Below, one piece after another: positions 9,116-18,850 of a stretch of 64,000 nt of DNA. Both the position numbers and the translations under genes were made by a program. The notes under the pieces are model-generated. The model saw only the letters and a list, made by a program, of their open reading frames with translations, ran no database searches and was not told where the DNA came from. Within the stretch, counting starts at the first letter, position 1, and each line of letters opens with the position of its first letter. The DNA comes from Taklimakanibacter sp049323275 (GTDB lineage: Bacteria > Pseudomonadota > Alphaproteobacteria > Rhizobiales > Aestuariivirgaceae): NCBI GenBank assembly GCA_049323275.1, contig JBMOOM010000112.1, forward strand, positions 124,001 to 188,000, in the 5' to 3' direction.

Positions 9116-9919
9116 TCAATGAAAACAAACGATGCCGTCGGGGGCGCGGCTCGCCAGCGTGATGCCGGCCTCCTGCGCCAGATGCAGCGCCAGGCCGGTC
9201 GGCGCCGAGATCGTCACCAGATGGGCGATGCCGAGTTGGGCGCATTTCTGCACCAGCTCGAAGCTGCAGCGGCTGGTCATGGCGACGAAGCCCGCCTCTC
9301 TGTCGAGGCCCTGGCGGATGAGCGCGCCCAGCAATTTGTCGAGGGCGTTGTGGCGGCCGATATCCTCGCGCGCCAGCAGAATGCGGCCCTCGGGCGCCAC
9401 CCAGGCGGCGGCATGGACGGAATGATTGAGCCGGTTCATCGGCTGATGCGCCGGAAACTCGGCGAAGGCCTCGAGCACCGCCGCGGGGTCGAGCGTGAAG
9501 CGCGACCGCACCGGCGCCGTCGGCTTGACGACATCGGCGATGTCCTCGACGCCGCACAGGCCGCAGCCGCTGCGGCCTTCGAGGGCGCGCAGCGAGCGCG
9601 GCTTCAGCGCCGCCTCATCGACGGCGATGTCGGCGACGAAGCCATTGTCGACGCGGAAGGCCACGACATTGCGGATGGCCGCGGCGTCGGCGACGAAGCC
9701 TTCCGACAGCGAGAAGCCGACGCCGAAATCCTCGAGATCGGCGGGCGTCGCCATCATCACCGCGGTCGAGACCGAATTGTGCATGATCGCCACCGGCACT
9801 TCCTCCGGCAGCTGCCAGATGAGGCCCGAGTTCGAACCGTCGGCGCGATAGACCCAACCCTCGGCCGGCCGCGAGGTCGCGGGCTCGGCCTTCCAGGACG
9901 GGTCGGGCCGCAAGGTCAC
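9116..9919 (-). CDS. fdhD: formate dehydrogenase sulfurtransferase FdhD/FdsC
   Basis: FdhD moves sulfur from cysteine desulfurase IscS to the molybdenum cofactor, and without it formate dehydrogenase is inactive. The CxxC sulfur-carrying motif is present (CGLC, Cys119 and Cys122 counted from GTG 9919). The GTG is preferred because GGAG lies seven bases upstream and the fdsA stop is five bases before it; a TTG at 9940 would add seven residues and overlap fdsA. With 267 residues it is of normal length. Its place between fdsA and fdsD is the usual fds order. Confidence 0.94.
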   Translation of the reverse strand: MTLRPDPSWKAEPATSRPAEGWVYRADGSNSGLIWQLPEEVPVAIMHNSVSTAVMMATPADLEDFGVGFSLSEGFVADAAAIRNVVAFRVDNGFVADIAVDEAALKPRSLRALEGRSGCGLCGVEDIADVVKPTAPVRSRFTLDPAAVLEAFAEFPAHQPMNRLNHSVHAAAWVAPEGRILLAREDIGRHNALDKLLGALIRQGLDREAGFVAMTSRCSFELVQKCAQLGIAHLVTISAPTGLALHLAQEAGITLASRAPDGIVCFH

Positions 9920-9923
9920 CTCA

Positions 9924-12809
9924 TCACTCCGCCGCGACAAGCGGCTTCACGGCGACGCGCTTGTGCTCGTTCTCGCGCTGCTCCCATTCGACCTGCCAGT
10001 CGGACGGCTGGTTGGACGGCGTCACCTGCACCGCGGTCACCTTGTATTCCGGACAGTTGGTCGCCCAGTCGGAGAACTCCGTGGTGATCACATTGGCGCC
10101 GGTCATCGGGTGATGGAAGGTGGTGTAGACGACGCCTTGCGGCATGCGGTCGGCGATGACGGCGCGCAAGGTGATGGCGCCCATGCGGCTCGACAGCGAC
10201 ACTTTCGAGCCGTCCTTGATGCCGCGCACTTCGGCATCATGCGGATGGATCTCGAGCACGTCCTCGGCATGCCAGGAGACATTGTCGGTGCGCCGCGTCT
10301 GGGCGCCGACATTGTACTGGCTCAGGATGCGGCCGGTGGTCAGGATGAGCGGGAAGGAGCGGTTGGTGCGCTCATCCGTCGGCACGAATTCGGTGATCAT
10401 GAAGCGGCCCTTGCCGCGCACGAACTTGCCGATATGCATGGTCGGCGTGCCTTCCGGCGCCGCATCGTTGCACGGCCACTGCACCGAGCCCAGACGGTCG
10501 AGCTTCTCGAAGCTGACGCCGGCGAAGGTCGGCGTCACGCGGGCGATCTCGTCCATGATCTCGGCGCCCGACGAATAGCTCATCTCATAACCCATGGCGG
10601 TGGAGATGCGCGCGACGACCTCCCATTCCTGCATGCCCTGCTTCGGCGCCATCACCGGGCGCACCCGGTTGATGCGGCGCTCGGCATTGGTGAAGGTGCC
10701 GTCCTTCTCGAGGAAGGACGTGCCGGGCAGGAAGACATGGGCGAAGGCCGCCGTCTCGTTGAGGAAGAGATCCTGCACCACGAGGCATTCGAGTGATTCG
10801 AGCGCCCGGTTGACGTGCTTGGTGTTGGGATCGGACTGGGCAATGTCCTCGCCCTGGACGAAGAGGCCCTTGAAGGAGCCCTCGACGGCGGCGTCGAACA
10901 TGTTGGGAATGCGCAGGCCCGGCTCGGGGTCGAGCCCGACATTCCACACTTTCTCGAACAGATCGCGCACCGTGTTGTCGGAGATGTGGCGATAGCCGGT
11001 GAATTCATGCGGGAAGGAGCCCATGTCGCAGGAGCCCTGGACATTGTTCTGACCGCGCAGCGGATTCACGCCGACGCCTTCGCGCCCGAAATTGCCGGTC
11101 GCCATGGCGAGATTGGCGAGGCCCATCACCATGGTCGAGCCCTGGCTGTGCTCGGTGACGCCGAGACCGTAATAGATGGCGCCATTGCCGCCGGTCGCAT
11201 AGAGGCGCGCCGCGGCGCGAATGTCGGCCGCCGGAACGCCGGTAATGCTCTCGAGCGCCTCGGGCGAGTTCTTCGGCTCGGCGATGAACTTCTCCCAGCG
11301 GGCGAAGTCCTCGGGCTCGCAGCGCTCGGCCACATAATCGCGCTTCACCAGGCCTTCCGTCACCACGACATGGGCCATGGCGTTGATGACGGCGACATTG
11401 GTGCCGGGCAGCAGGGGCAGGTGATACTGCGCTTCGATATGCGGGGTGCGCACCATGTCGATGCGGCGCGGGTCGGCGACGATCAGCTTGGCGCCCTCGC
11501 GCAGGCGCTTCTTCATGCGCGAGGCGAAGACCGGGTGGGCGTCGGTCGGGTTGGCGCCGATGATCAGGATGACGTCGGCCTTCTCGACCGACTTGAAATC
11601 CTGAGTGCCGGCCGAGGTGCCGAGCGTCTTGCTCAGGCCGTAGCCGGTGGGCGAATGGCAGACGCGGGCGCAGGTGTCGACATTGTTGTTGTGGAAGGCG
11701 GCGCGGATCATCTTCTGCACCACATAGACTTCCTCATTGGTGCAGCGCGACGAGGTGATGCCGCCGATCGAGCCCACGCCGTGCTTGGCCTGGATCTCCA
11801 TGAAGCGCCGCGCGGTGAAGTCGATCGCCTCGTCCCATGACACTTCGCGCCACGGATCGGTGATCTTCTCGCGCAGCATCGGCTTCATCATGCGGTCGTT
11901 ATGCGTCGCATAGCCCCAGGCGAAGCGGCCCTTCACGCAGGAATGGCCCTCATTGGCGCCGCCATCCTTGTAAGGCATCATGCGGACGACCTCGTCGCCC
12001 TTCATCTCGGCCTTGAAGGAGCAGCCGACGCCGCAATAGGCGCAGGTCGTGACCACCGAATGGTCGGGCTGGCCCTTGTCGATGACCGACTTCTCGGTCA
12101 GCGTCGCGGTCGGACAGGCCTGCACGCAGGCGCCGCAGGAGACGCATTCGGAGGCGAGGAAATCCTCGTCCATGCCGGCCGAGACATGGGACGCGAAGCC
12201 GCGCCCGTCGATGGTCAGCGCGAAAGTGCCCTGCACCTCTTCGCAGGCGCGCACGCAGCGCGAGCAGACGATGCATTTCGCCGGATCGAAGGTGAAATAG
12301 GGATTGCTCTCGTCCTTCGGCTTGTAGCGGAAATTCTCCGAGCCGTTGTTCTTGGCGAAGACGTGATTGTCGCCGTCATAGCCATAACGCACGTCGCGCA
12401 GGCCCACCGCCCCCGCCATGTCCTGCAATTCGCAGTCGCCATTGGCGGCGCAGGTGAGACAGTCGAGCGGATGGTCGGAGATATAAAGCTCCATCACGCC
12501 CTTGCGCAGATCGGCCAGATGGTCGGTCTGGGTCTTGACCTTGAGGCCGGGCGCCACCGGCGTGGTGCAGGAGGCGGGCGTGCCCTTGCGGCCTTCGATC
12601 TCGACCAGGCAGAGGCGGCAGGAGCCGAAGCTCTTCATCGAATCGGTGGCGCAGAGCTTGGGGATCTTGGTGCCGAGCTCCATCGCGGCGCGCATGATGG
12701 AGGTGCCTTCCGGCACGGTGACCGGCTGTCCGTCGATCTCGAGCGTCACCATCTTGGCGCTGTCGGATTTGGGCGTGCCGTAGTCGATTTCCTTGATGAG
12801 CGTATGCAT
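9924..12809 (-). CDS. fdsA: NAD-dependent formate dehydrogenase alpha subunit
   Basis: The 961-residue catalytic subunit oxidises formate to CO2 at a molybdenum (or tungsten) bis-MGD centre. The N-terminus has an NADH-dehydrogenase-type [2Fe-2S] site (Cys53, 64, 67, 81), a His113/Cys117/120/126 cluster, two ferredoxin-like [4Fe-4S] sites (Cys179-189 and Cys222-232), and the cluster before the molybdopterin domain (Cys256, 259, 263, 291). The active-site ligand is Cys384 in RVCHSPT, so the enzyme is a Cys and not a selenocysteine type. ATG 12809 is chosen because the longer frame runs into fdsB. It is 11 bp downstream of fdsB. Confidence 0.97.
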   Translation of the reverse strand: MHTLIKEIDYGTPKSDSAKMVTLEIDGQPVTVPEGTSIMRAAMELGTKIPKLCATDSMKSFGSCRLCLVEIEGRKGTPASCTTPVAPGLKVKTQTDHLADLRKGVMELYISDHPLDCLTCAANGDCELQDMAGAVGLRDVRYGYDGDNHVFAKNNGSENFRYKPKDESNPYFTFDPAKCIVCSRCVRACEEVQGTFALTIDGRGFASHVSAGMDEDFLASECVSCGACVQACPTATLTEKSVIDKGQPDHSVVTTCAYCGVGCSFKAEMKGDEVVRMMPYKDGGANEGHSCVKGRFAWGYATHNDRMMKPMLREKITDPWREVSWDEAIDFTARRFMEIQAKHGVGSIGGITSSRCTNEEVYVVQKMIRAAFHNNNVDTCARVCHSPTGYGLSKTLGTSAGTQDFKSVEKADVILIIGANPTDAHPVFASRMKKRLREGAKLIVADPRRIDMVRTPHIEAQYHLPLLPGTNVAVINAMAHVVVTEGLVKRDYVAERCEPEDFARWEKFIAEPKNSPEALESITGVPAADIRAAARLYATGGNGAIYYGLGVTEHSQGSTMVMGLANLAMATGNFGREGVGVNPLRGQNNVQGSCDMGSFPHEFTGYRHISDNTVRDLFEKVWNVGLDPEPGLRIPNMFDAAVEGSFKGLFVQGEDIAQSDPNTKHVNRALESLECLVVQDLFLNETAAFAHVFLPGTSFLEKDGTFTNAERRINRVRPVMAPKQGMQEWEVVARISTAMGYEMSYSSGAEIMDEIARVTPTFAGVSFEKLDRLGSVQWPCNDAAPEGTPTMHIGKFVRGKGRFMITEFVPTDERTNRSFPLILTTGRILSQYNVGAQTRRTDNVSWHAEDVLEIHPHDAEVRGIKDGSKVSLSSRMGAITLRAVIADRMPQGVVYTTFHHPMTGANVITTEFSDWATNCPEYKVTAVQVTPSNQPSDWQVEWEQRENEHKRVAVKPLVAAE

Positions 12810-12820
12810 GTCGCTCTCTC

Positions 12821-14370
<1,550 letters not shown>

Positions 14371-14374
<4 letters not shown>

Positions 14375-14862
14375 TGCGCGGCCTCGCCCAGCGTTTCAGC
14401 CATGATCTCGTCGAAGCGGCGGGCATCGACACGGCCATGCAGCTCTCCATCCACCATCATCGCCGGCGACAGCGCACAATTGCCGAGGCAGTAGACGGCC
14501 TCGAGCGTCACCTGGCCGTCGGCGGTCGTCTCGCCGAAGCCGGCTTTGAGGCTGGCCTTGGCATGGCTGCACAGAGCCTCGCCATTCATCGACTGGCAGG
14601 ATTCGGCGCGGCAGATCTTCACCACATGGCGGCCGGCCGGCTCGCGGCGGAAATCATGGTAGAAGGTGACGACGCCATAAACCTCGGCGCGCGAAAGGTT
14701 GATCGCCTTGGCGATGACCGGGATGATGCTTTCGGGCACATAGCCCAGCTCTTCCTGGACGTCGTGCAGGATCTCGATCAATTCGTCGGGGCGGTTGCCG
14801 TGGCGGCTGCACACCTCACGGGCGCGCTCGCCGTCCGGTGACATTTCAGGCTTCGTCAACAT
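14371..14862 (-). CDS. fdsG: NAD-dependent formate dehydrogenase gamma subunit
   Basis: The 163-residue NuoE-type protein has one [2Fe-2S] cluster ligated by Cys84 and Cys89 (CRAESC) and Cys125 and Cys129 (CLGNC). It is the first gene of the operon fdsG-fdsB-fdsA-fdhD-fdsD. AGGAAGG sits about 8-14 bases upstream of ATG 14862 as the ribosome-binding site. A near-consensus -10 box lies about 45 bases before the start and a LysR-type operator further upstream. Length and motifs are normal for the family. Confidence 0.96.
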
Positions 14863-14906
14863 CGAGCCAAACCTTCCTGGCCGGGTGACCGGCGCCGGGT
14901 ACCAAC

Positions 14907-14976
14907 ATTATATAATCATTCTCGTTTTGCCGGAACAGGAACCGGCCAGCAAATCGGTAGTTCCGATGAACCGATT
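14907..14976 (-). promoter_or_regulatory. fds operon promoter with LysR operator
   Basis: On the minus strand a perfect TATAAT occupies 14912-14907, about 45 bases before fdsG, with no good -35 hexamer, as is common for activator-dependent promoters. At 14952-14976 lies a perfect inverted repeat AATCGGT-N11-ACCGATT containing the LysR T-N11-A core. Its centre is roughly 64 bases upstream of the predicted transcription start (~14900), the normal position of a LysR recognition site. It ends two bases before the stop codon of the adjacent LysR gene. Formate control is inferred from the neighbours. Confidence 0.8.
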
Positions 14977-14977
14977 G

Positions 14978-15907
14978 TTATGCCCGATCAAGGATCAGGG
15001 GTTTGCGCAAAGCGGCGGGATCAAACCCAAGTGCGACTTGCTGCAGCGCAGCAATGATCGGCGCGAGAGGCTCGCGATCGACCACCAGAAGCCCTACGGC
15101 ATGTTCGACATGCGGTTCCGCCAAAGGCACGGCGGATATGCCGGTGGTGGGACCCAGAGCGTCGAGGAAATATTCCGGCATGATGCTGCCAAGGCCGGCG
15201 AAACGCACATTCGACCACAGATTGATCACCGAATTGGTCTCGAGCCGCGGCTGCGGCTGGCAGTTGGCGGAACGGAAGGCGCGGTCGATGATGCGCCGGT
15301 TCTGCATGTTCGGCGTCAAAAGGCACAAAGGTTCCTGCGCCGCCTCGAACCACGACACAGTGTCGCGCTTGGCGAGCGGATGGGTGTCGGCGACGAACAG
15401 GCAGTAGCGCTCGCGATAGAGCGGCGAGGCGACGAGCCCGTCGATCGGCTCATTGTCGAGATAGGCGATGCCGACATCGAGGGAGAAGTCGTTGAGACCG
15501 CGCAGGATCTCGGCGGTCGAGTAGGAGAGCACCGTGAAATCGACGCCCGGATGCTGGGCCTGCATGGTCTGGGTCAGGAGCGGCGCCATGGGAAGCGCCG
15601 AGGGCACCGCGCCGATCATCAGCCGGCCGGTCAACTGCTCCTTGCGGCCCTTGATCGAGGCGAGCTCCTGCTGCATCGCCTGCCAGTTGTCGAGAATGGT
15701 GTGAGCCCACTTCAGCACCCGCTCGCCTTCCGGGGTCAGGCCGTGGAAGCGCTGGCCGCGCTCGACGATCGGGACCCCGAGCTCCTGCTCGAGCTGCCGG
15801 ATACGCCCGGAGAGGGTCGGTTGCGAGATATTGCAGGCCTGAGCGGCGCGGGTGAAGTGCTTCTCGCGGGCCAGAGCCGACAGATAGGAGAGCTGGCGGA
15901 TATCCAT
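14978..15907 (-). CDS. LysR family regulator of the fds operon
   Basis: The 309-residue protein has an N-terminal winged helix-turn-helix (residues ~1-60, MDIRQLSYLSALAREKHFTR... SQPTLSGRI) and a C-terminal periplasmic-binding-like effector domain with the usual GRLMIGAVPS linker strand. It is encoded just upstream of fdsG on the same strand, separated by a 115-bp region with a perfect T-N11-A operator. In other bacteria a LysR protein (FdsR) controls fds genes, so activation of this operon in response to formate or a related signal is likely but not shown. No effector-specific residue can be named. Confidence 0.93.
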   Translation of the reverse strand: MDIRQLSYLSALAREKHFTRAAQACNISQPTLSGRIRQLEQELGVPIVERGQRFHGLTPEGERVLKWAHTILDNWQAMQQELASIKGRKEQLTGRLMIGAVPSALPMAPLLTQTMQAQHPGVDFTVLSYSTAEILRGLNDFSLDVGIAYLDNEPIDGLVASPLYRERYCLFVADTHPLAKRDTVSWFEAAQEPLCLLTPNMQNRRIIDRAFRSANCQPQPRLETNSVINLWSNVRFAGLGSIMPEYFLDALGPTTGISAVPLAEPHVEHAVGLLVVDREPLAPIIAALQQVALGFDPAALRKPLILDRA

Positions 15908-16024
15908 AGGACCCGATAGCAGATCGTCGCCCCTTTGGCGAAGAGGGCTTGACGTCGCCCAATGTGCAATTTTCAGTTGCGCGATGCGGCGGGTTCGCCT
16001 GTTTTAGGGCCAAATTTATTCACG

Positions 16025-16053
16025 TTACAAACTGTTACTTATAAGCGTATAGT
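16025..16053 (+). promoter_or_regulatory. predicted promoter of small RNA
   Basis: TTACAA (16025-16030) and TATAGT (16048-16053) are separated by exactly 17 bases. No protein-coding frame starts downstream before the terminator-like hairpin ending near 16126, so this promoter probably drives a short RNA. The spacer contains CTTATAAGCG (16038-16047), which recurs at 16130-16139 just after the hairpin. The direction is opposite to the LysR gene, whose start is about 115 bases away. Confidence 0.5.
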
Positions 16054-16057
16054 CTGC

Positions 16058-16126
16058 AGCGGGGACGGTGACATTGCCCCCGGATCCGCACCCCGCGAGA
16101 GCCCTCGCCTTACGGCGAGGGCTTTC
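16058..16126 (+). ncRNA. candidate small RNA of about 70 nt
   Basis: A transcript starting seven or so bases after the -10 box would begin near 16058-16061. GCGGGG (16059-16064) can pair with CCCCGC (16091-16096), enclosing an internal region, and the RNA would end in the strong hairpin at 16100-16123 followed by TTTC. No start codon with a ribosome-binding site and no open frame of note lies inside. It does not match tmRNA, SRP RNA, RNase P or 6S as far as can be judged by eye. Existence is inferred from promoter, fold and terminator only. Confidence 0.45.
16100..16126 (+). terminator. intrinsic terminator-like hairpin
   Basis: AGCCCTCGCC (16100-16109) pairs perfectly over 10 bp with GGCGAGGGCT (16114-16123) around a TTAC loop, followed by TTTC on the plus strand. 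The short T run makes it a moderate terminator. On the minus strand no T run follows, so it more likely ends the plus-strand RNA than the minus-strand gene that stops at 16157. Confidence 0.55.
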
Positions 16127-16156
16127 ATGCTTATAAGCGACATTTCTTACTCTGGG

Positions 16157-16345
16157 TTATTCGACCAGATGGGCAATGGGCGTCAGGAGTCCGCGCTCCA
16201 TCAAGAGCCATGCCGCCGCAGCCAGAGCGGCCAGTAGACCCAGGGGAATGATGACCGGCCAGCGCGGCAGCGGCGCGTAAACGATCTGCGGCGCCCAGGG
16301 CGCGGTGCCCGGTGCCGGAGGACCTTCGGTGATCTGCTTTGTCAC
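16157..16345 (-). CDS. small single-pass membrane protein
   Basis: The 62-residue frame starts at GTG 16345, chosen because GAGGG lies about seven bases upstream; a TTG at 16363 would add six residues. A Pro/Gly-rich N-terminal ~28 residues is followed by one clear transmembrane helix (WPVIIPLGLLAALAAAAWLL, about 29-48) and a short polar tail. No family is recognised. It stands alone between the candidate sRNA and an XRE-type gene. Coding status rests on the membrane segment and the ribosome-binding site. Confidence 0.55.
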   Translation of the reverse strand: MTKQITEGPPAPGTAPWAPQIVYAPLPRWPVIIPLGLLAALAAAAWLLMERGLLTPIAHLVE

Positions 16346-16530
16346 GCCACAACCCTCGGTCAACGCCTGCTGACCGGGGCACTATAGCCGACAGTGTGAC
16401 CTTGGGATAGGCCGCCCCATAGTGGCGATTCGCCGGGCCGGACGGCGCTACAGGCCTGGATCACGATGAGCTTGGATCGTGACGATCCAAACTCATAACG
16501 TGATCAGTCTTCAGTCAGCGCGGGATTCTA

Positions 16531-16560
16531 CCGAAAAACCGGTATCCGCTTTTTCGCATG
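16531..16560. repeat. rhizobial palindromic repeat, copy 1
   Basis: The stretch CCGAAAAACCGG ... CTTTTTCGCATG has the same layout as two better copies at 38461-38508 and 46851-46900: a poly-A/CCGG half, a few bases, then a TTTTTC half and a CATG-containing end. It lies in a 287-bp gene-free gap (16346-16632) that otherwise shows no convincing feature. Confidence 0.5.
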
Positions 16561-16632
16561 CCGCGCTAGGGCCTGAAGTGATGAAGTTCTGTGCACCAGC
16601 TTGAAAACCGTGCACAGGACTGAAGCCGTTGC

Positions 16633-17010
16633 TCAACGCTTGGCTTTCTTCGCCGCCTTGCGCGGAGCACTCGATCCGGAAACCTTCTTCGACATGCTAG
16701 GCGAAAGCTTGGTCTTGAAACGCTTGTCGACGGAGGTGAACGAGAAAGGCTCGCGGCCCAGCCACAGAAGCAGGGAGAGCAAATGCTCCACTGCAACAGG
16801 TGTGGCGCGCTCGAGCCGGAAGATGACGGTATGATCGCAATCGACCTCGCGGGCCAGATCGCGAATCGTGAAGTGCCGGGCCAGACGGGCCGCGCGCAAC
16901 TCTGCGGCGACCGAAGCCCAGCCGAAAGTCACGGGCGACCACACACGGGACGCCGGACGTTTCTTGTTTGCAGAAGAAACGGATTTTTTAGATTTTGGAG
17001 AACTCAGCAT
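16633..17010 (-). CDS. XRE-like helix-turn-helix protein with basic tails
   Basis: The 125-residue product has a central HTH of Cro/CI type (about residues 33-80: AAELRAARLARHFTIRDLA ... CDHTVIFRLERA). The N-terminal ~22 residues and the C-terminal ~20 residues are Lys/Ser/Arg-rich and probably disordered, which is unusual for a compact XRE regulator and would add non-specific DNA affinity. Start ATG 17010 is the only good one. It is flanked by hypothetical genes on the same strand, so no target is suggested. Confidence 0.72.
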   Translation of the reverse strand: MLSSPKSKKSVSSANKKRPASRVWSPVTFGWASVAAELRAARLARHFTIRDLAREVDCDHTVIFRLERATPVAVEHLLSLLLWLGREPFSFTSVDKRFKTKLSPSMSKKVSGSSAPRKAAKKAKR

Positions 17011-17076
17011 TTTCCACCATAGCCGCCCCCGTTGATACGCGTTGTGCGTGTGGAATTTTCATACCTACGGGAGATT

Positions 17077-17523
17077 TCATTTAAAAGTGACAAATTGGAG
17101 AGGAATCACAAATTCGAGCTCCTCGGGCGCCACGGCGGGGATAAGGACGGGCAGGGCGTAGCAGTAGTGAGACTGTGCTCCGGGCGCCATCGGCCGATCG
17201 TCGAGAAGACGCGACAAACGGCCTATTTCGTTGCTATATCCCCGTCTCTTAACGGCAATATCGAAGCGGACCGAGGCGACATCGCGGCTGCTGCCGTTCA
17301 CCACATTCGCAAGAATCGGCGTTTGTAGCGCGCAGGCTACTGGATCGTAAGAGGCGGTAATCTTGACCTTTTCCTCTTCCGCCAGAGTCCGGCTGTTTTG
17401 GAGCCACTCGTACAGAGCCCAGCCGCCGAGCAGAACCAGGGCAGCAAGAAGAATATAACCCGCCGCGCGCGGGAAAAACACCAGCGGGACGACAAAAACG
17501 ATTGCAGCGATCAACCAGGCCAT
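17077..17523 (-). CDS. hypothetical protein with two N-terminal membrane helices
   Basis: Starting at ATG 17523 the product has 148 residues: two adjacent membrane helices (about 2-18 and 22-40), then ~105 residues with alternating polar and hydrophobic positions typical of a small beta domain (KVKITASYDP ... EELEFVIPLQFVTF). A longer frame reaches 17628, but its extra 35 residues interrupt the membrane-first layout. The soluble part could lie on either side of the membrane. No family is recognised and the neighbours do not suggest a role. Confidence 0.65.
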   Translation of the reverse strand: MAWLIAAIVFVVPLVFFPRAAGYILLAALVLLGGWALYEWLQNSRTLAEEEKVKITASYDPVACALQTPILANVVNGSSRDVASVRFDIAVKRRGYSNEIGRLSRLLDDRPMAPGAQSHYCYALPVLIPAVAPEELEFVIPLQFVTFK

Positions 17524-18132
17524 AGCGCATCTTCCCGCCAGGCCGGCGACCGGCGCAAGCGGCTCGTCCGGCTGACACATGCAGAAATATATGAAGGTCT
17601 CGGCATCGCAAATAGTGATCGCTGCCATCGCTTTGGGCGATCCCGGCGGGCCTTCCTATGGTTTCCAGGGAAAAATGTAGTAGTGCAAAGAGAACTTGTC
17701 ATGAACTGACCCGCTGCTCCGTCCGCTGACGGTATGGCGCGCGCCGTGCCTTCGGACAAATTGGCAACATGGGCGATAGCCTTTGCGGCTTGCTCGCTAC
17801 GCGCGAGATGATCCTCGCCGGACCCGGAGAAGCTGATCGCGCTTGTCGGAAACAAGCTCGGCCAGGCCCTGCGGAATTCCGCATCGCCAAATGCAAAACG
17901 AAGGAGCGAAATTTCCGTTTGCCGGTGAGGGCACAATGAATGTTGTAAGGCTGCGTGACAACTTCGTGAAGCTCGTTCGACATTTCGAAACAGCGGGACG
18001 CCGCCTGCGCGCCAAGGCGATTGCCGCTGGCGCCGGCTGCAGTGGGACGCGCCTCGCGCGGCCGGGATGAGAAGAGAGGTGATGCGCGTCGCCCGACTCG
18101 ATGTCCCGGCGCGCCGGCGTATCACTGCGAGA
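17524..18132. other. gene-poor stretch, no supported feature
   Basis: About 600 bp between two minus-strand genes. Open frames exist on both strands (the longest on the minus strand runs 17511-18197), but their translations are rich in Arg/Ser, lack recognisable motifs and lack ribosome-binding sites. No tRNA, strong hairpin or repeat was seen. It may hold promoter sequence or a decayed gene. Confidence 0.5.
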
Positions 18133-18714
18133 TCAGTCGAAGATGTCGCCGAGACCGGCGAGCGGATTGCGCTTCTTCTTGTTCTTGCGCGGAGCATATT
18201 CGTTATAATCGTAATCGGATATCCCGCTCGAACGCGACGAGCGGCTCGAGCGCGACGAGAAGAGATCGAAGTCGAAGCCGAAGCCGCCTTTGACGACGAC
18301 GCGGGTGTTCTTCATGCCGTTCTTCTGGACCAGCGCGAAGAGCTTCGCCGCATTGGGCGGCGCGAGCCGCACGCAGCCATGCGAGGCGCGGGTGCCGAGC
18401 CGCTTGGTATGGGGGCTGCCATGGATGGCGTGGCCCTGCATGGTGAAGAAGATCGAATGCGGCATGGGCGCGTCGTCCCATTCCTTGGAGAAATGATCGC
18501 GTTCCATCCGGAAGGGACGAAAATCGCCGCTCGGCGTCGAGTAGCCGGGCGCCCCGGTCGAGACCGGCCAGACATAAGTCTTCTCGCCGTCGATCGAGAC
18601 CGTCATCTTCTGGTTCGACTTGTTGATCGAGATGAGCACCTGGGCGGCAAAAGCATCCCCGGCCCCGAGCATGCCCAGAAGCATGACCGCCGCTACAACG
18701 AGCCTCAAACGCAT
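18133..18714 (-). CDS. L,D-transpeptidase (YkuD domain)
   Basis: The 193-residue exported enzyme starts at ATG 18714, with GGAGAGG just upstream. The N-terminal MRLRLVVAAVMLLGMLGAGD is a Sec signal peptide cleaved near AFA-AQ (residue 23). The YkuD core contains HAIHGS (His98) and the catalytic SHGCVRL (Ser111-Leu117; nucleophile Cys114). Such enzymes make 3-3 peptidoglycan cross-links or attach proteins to the wall. The C-terminal ~45 residues are an unusual Ser/Arg-rich low-complexity segment (SSRSSRSSRSSG), then acidic and Lys-rich stretches, absent from minimal YkuD proteins. It appears to be transcribed alone. Confidence 0.92.
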   Translation of the reverse strand: MRLRLVVAAVMLLGMLGAGDAFAAQVLISINKSNQKMTVSIDGEKTYVWPVSTGAPGYSTPSGDFRPFRMERDHFSKEWDDAPMPHSIFFTMQGHAIHGSPHTKRLGTRASHGCVRLAPPNAAKLFALVQKNGMKNTRVVVKGGFGFDFDLFSSRSSRSSRSSGISDYDYNEYAPRKNKKKRNPLAGLGDIFD

Positions 18715-18850
18715 CGACCTCTCCCCTGGACCCAGGACCGCCGCCATTCTAGCCATTTGCGCGGCGGCGTCCAACCTATTCCCCGTAATCTAGAGCCCTT
18801 CCGGAGCGCTCCCTTATCGCCAAAGTCGGGCAACTTCGGCGGGAAGCGCT

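Noticed and set aside
8883..9557. Longer frame ending in the fdsD sequence
   Set aside because: Only the last 71 codons match FdsD; the rest overlaps fdhD in another frame and is Arg/Gly-rich.
11655..11680. Possible selenocysteine site in FdsA
   Set aside because: The active-site codon reads Cys (RVCHSP) with no in-frame TGA, so no selenocysteine machinery is needed.
17511..18197. Minus-strand frame of 228 codons in the gap before the L,D-transpeptidase
   Set aside because: No ribosome-binding site, composition typical of antisense or non-coding GC-rich DNA, no recognisable fold, and it overlaps the end of a better-supported gene.
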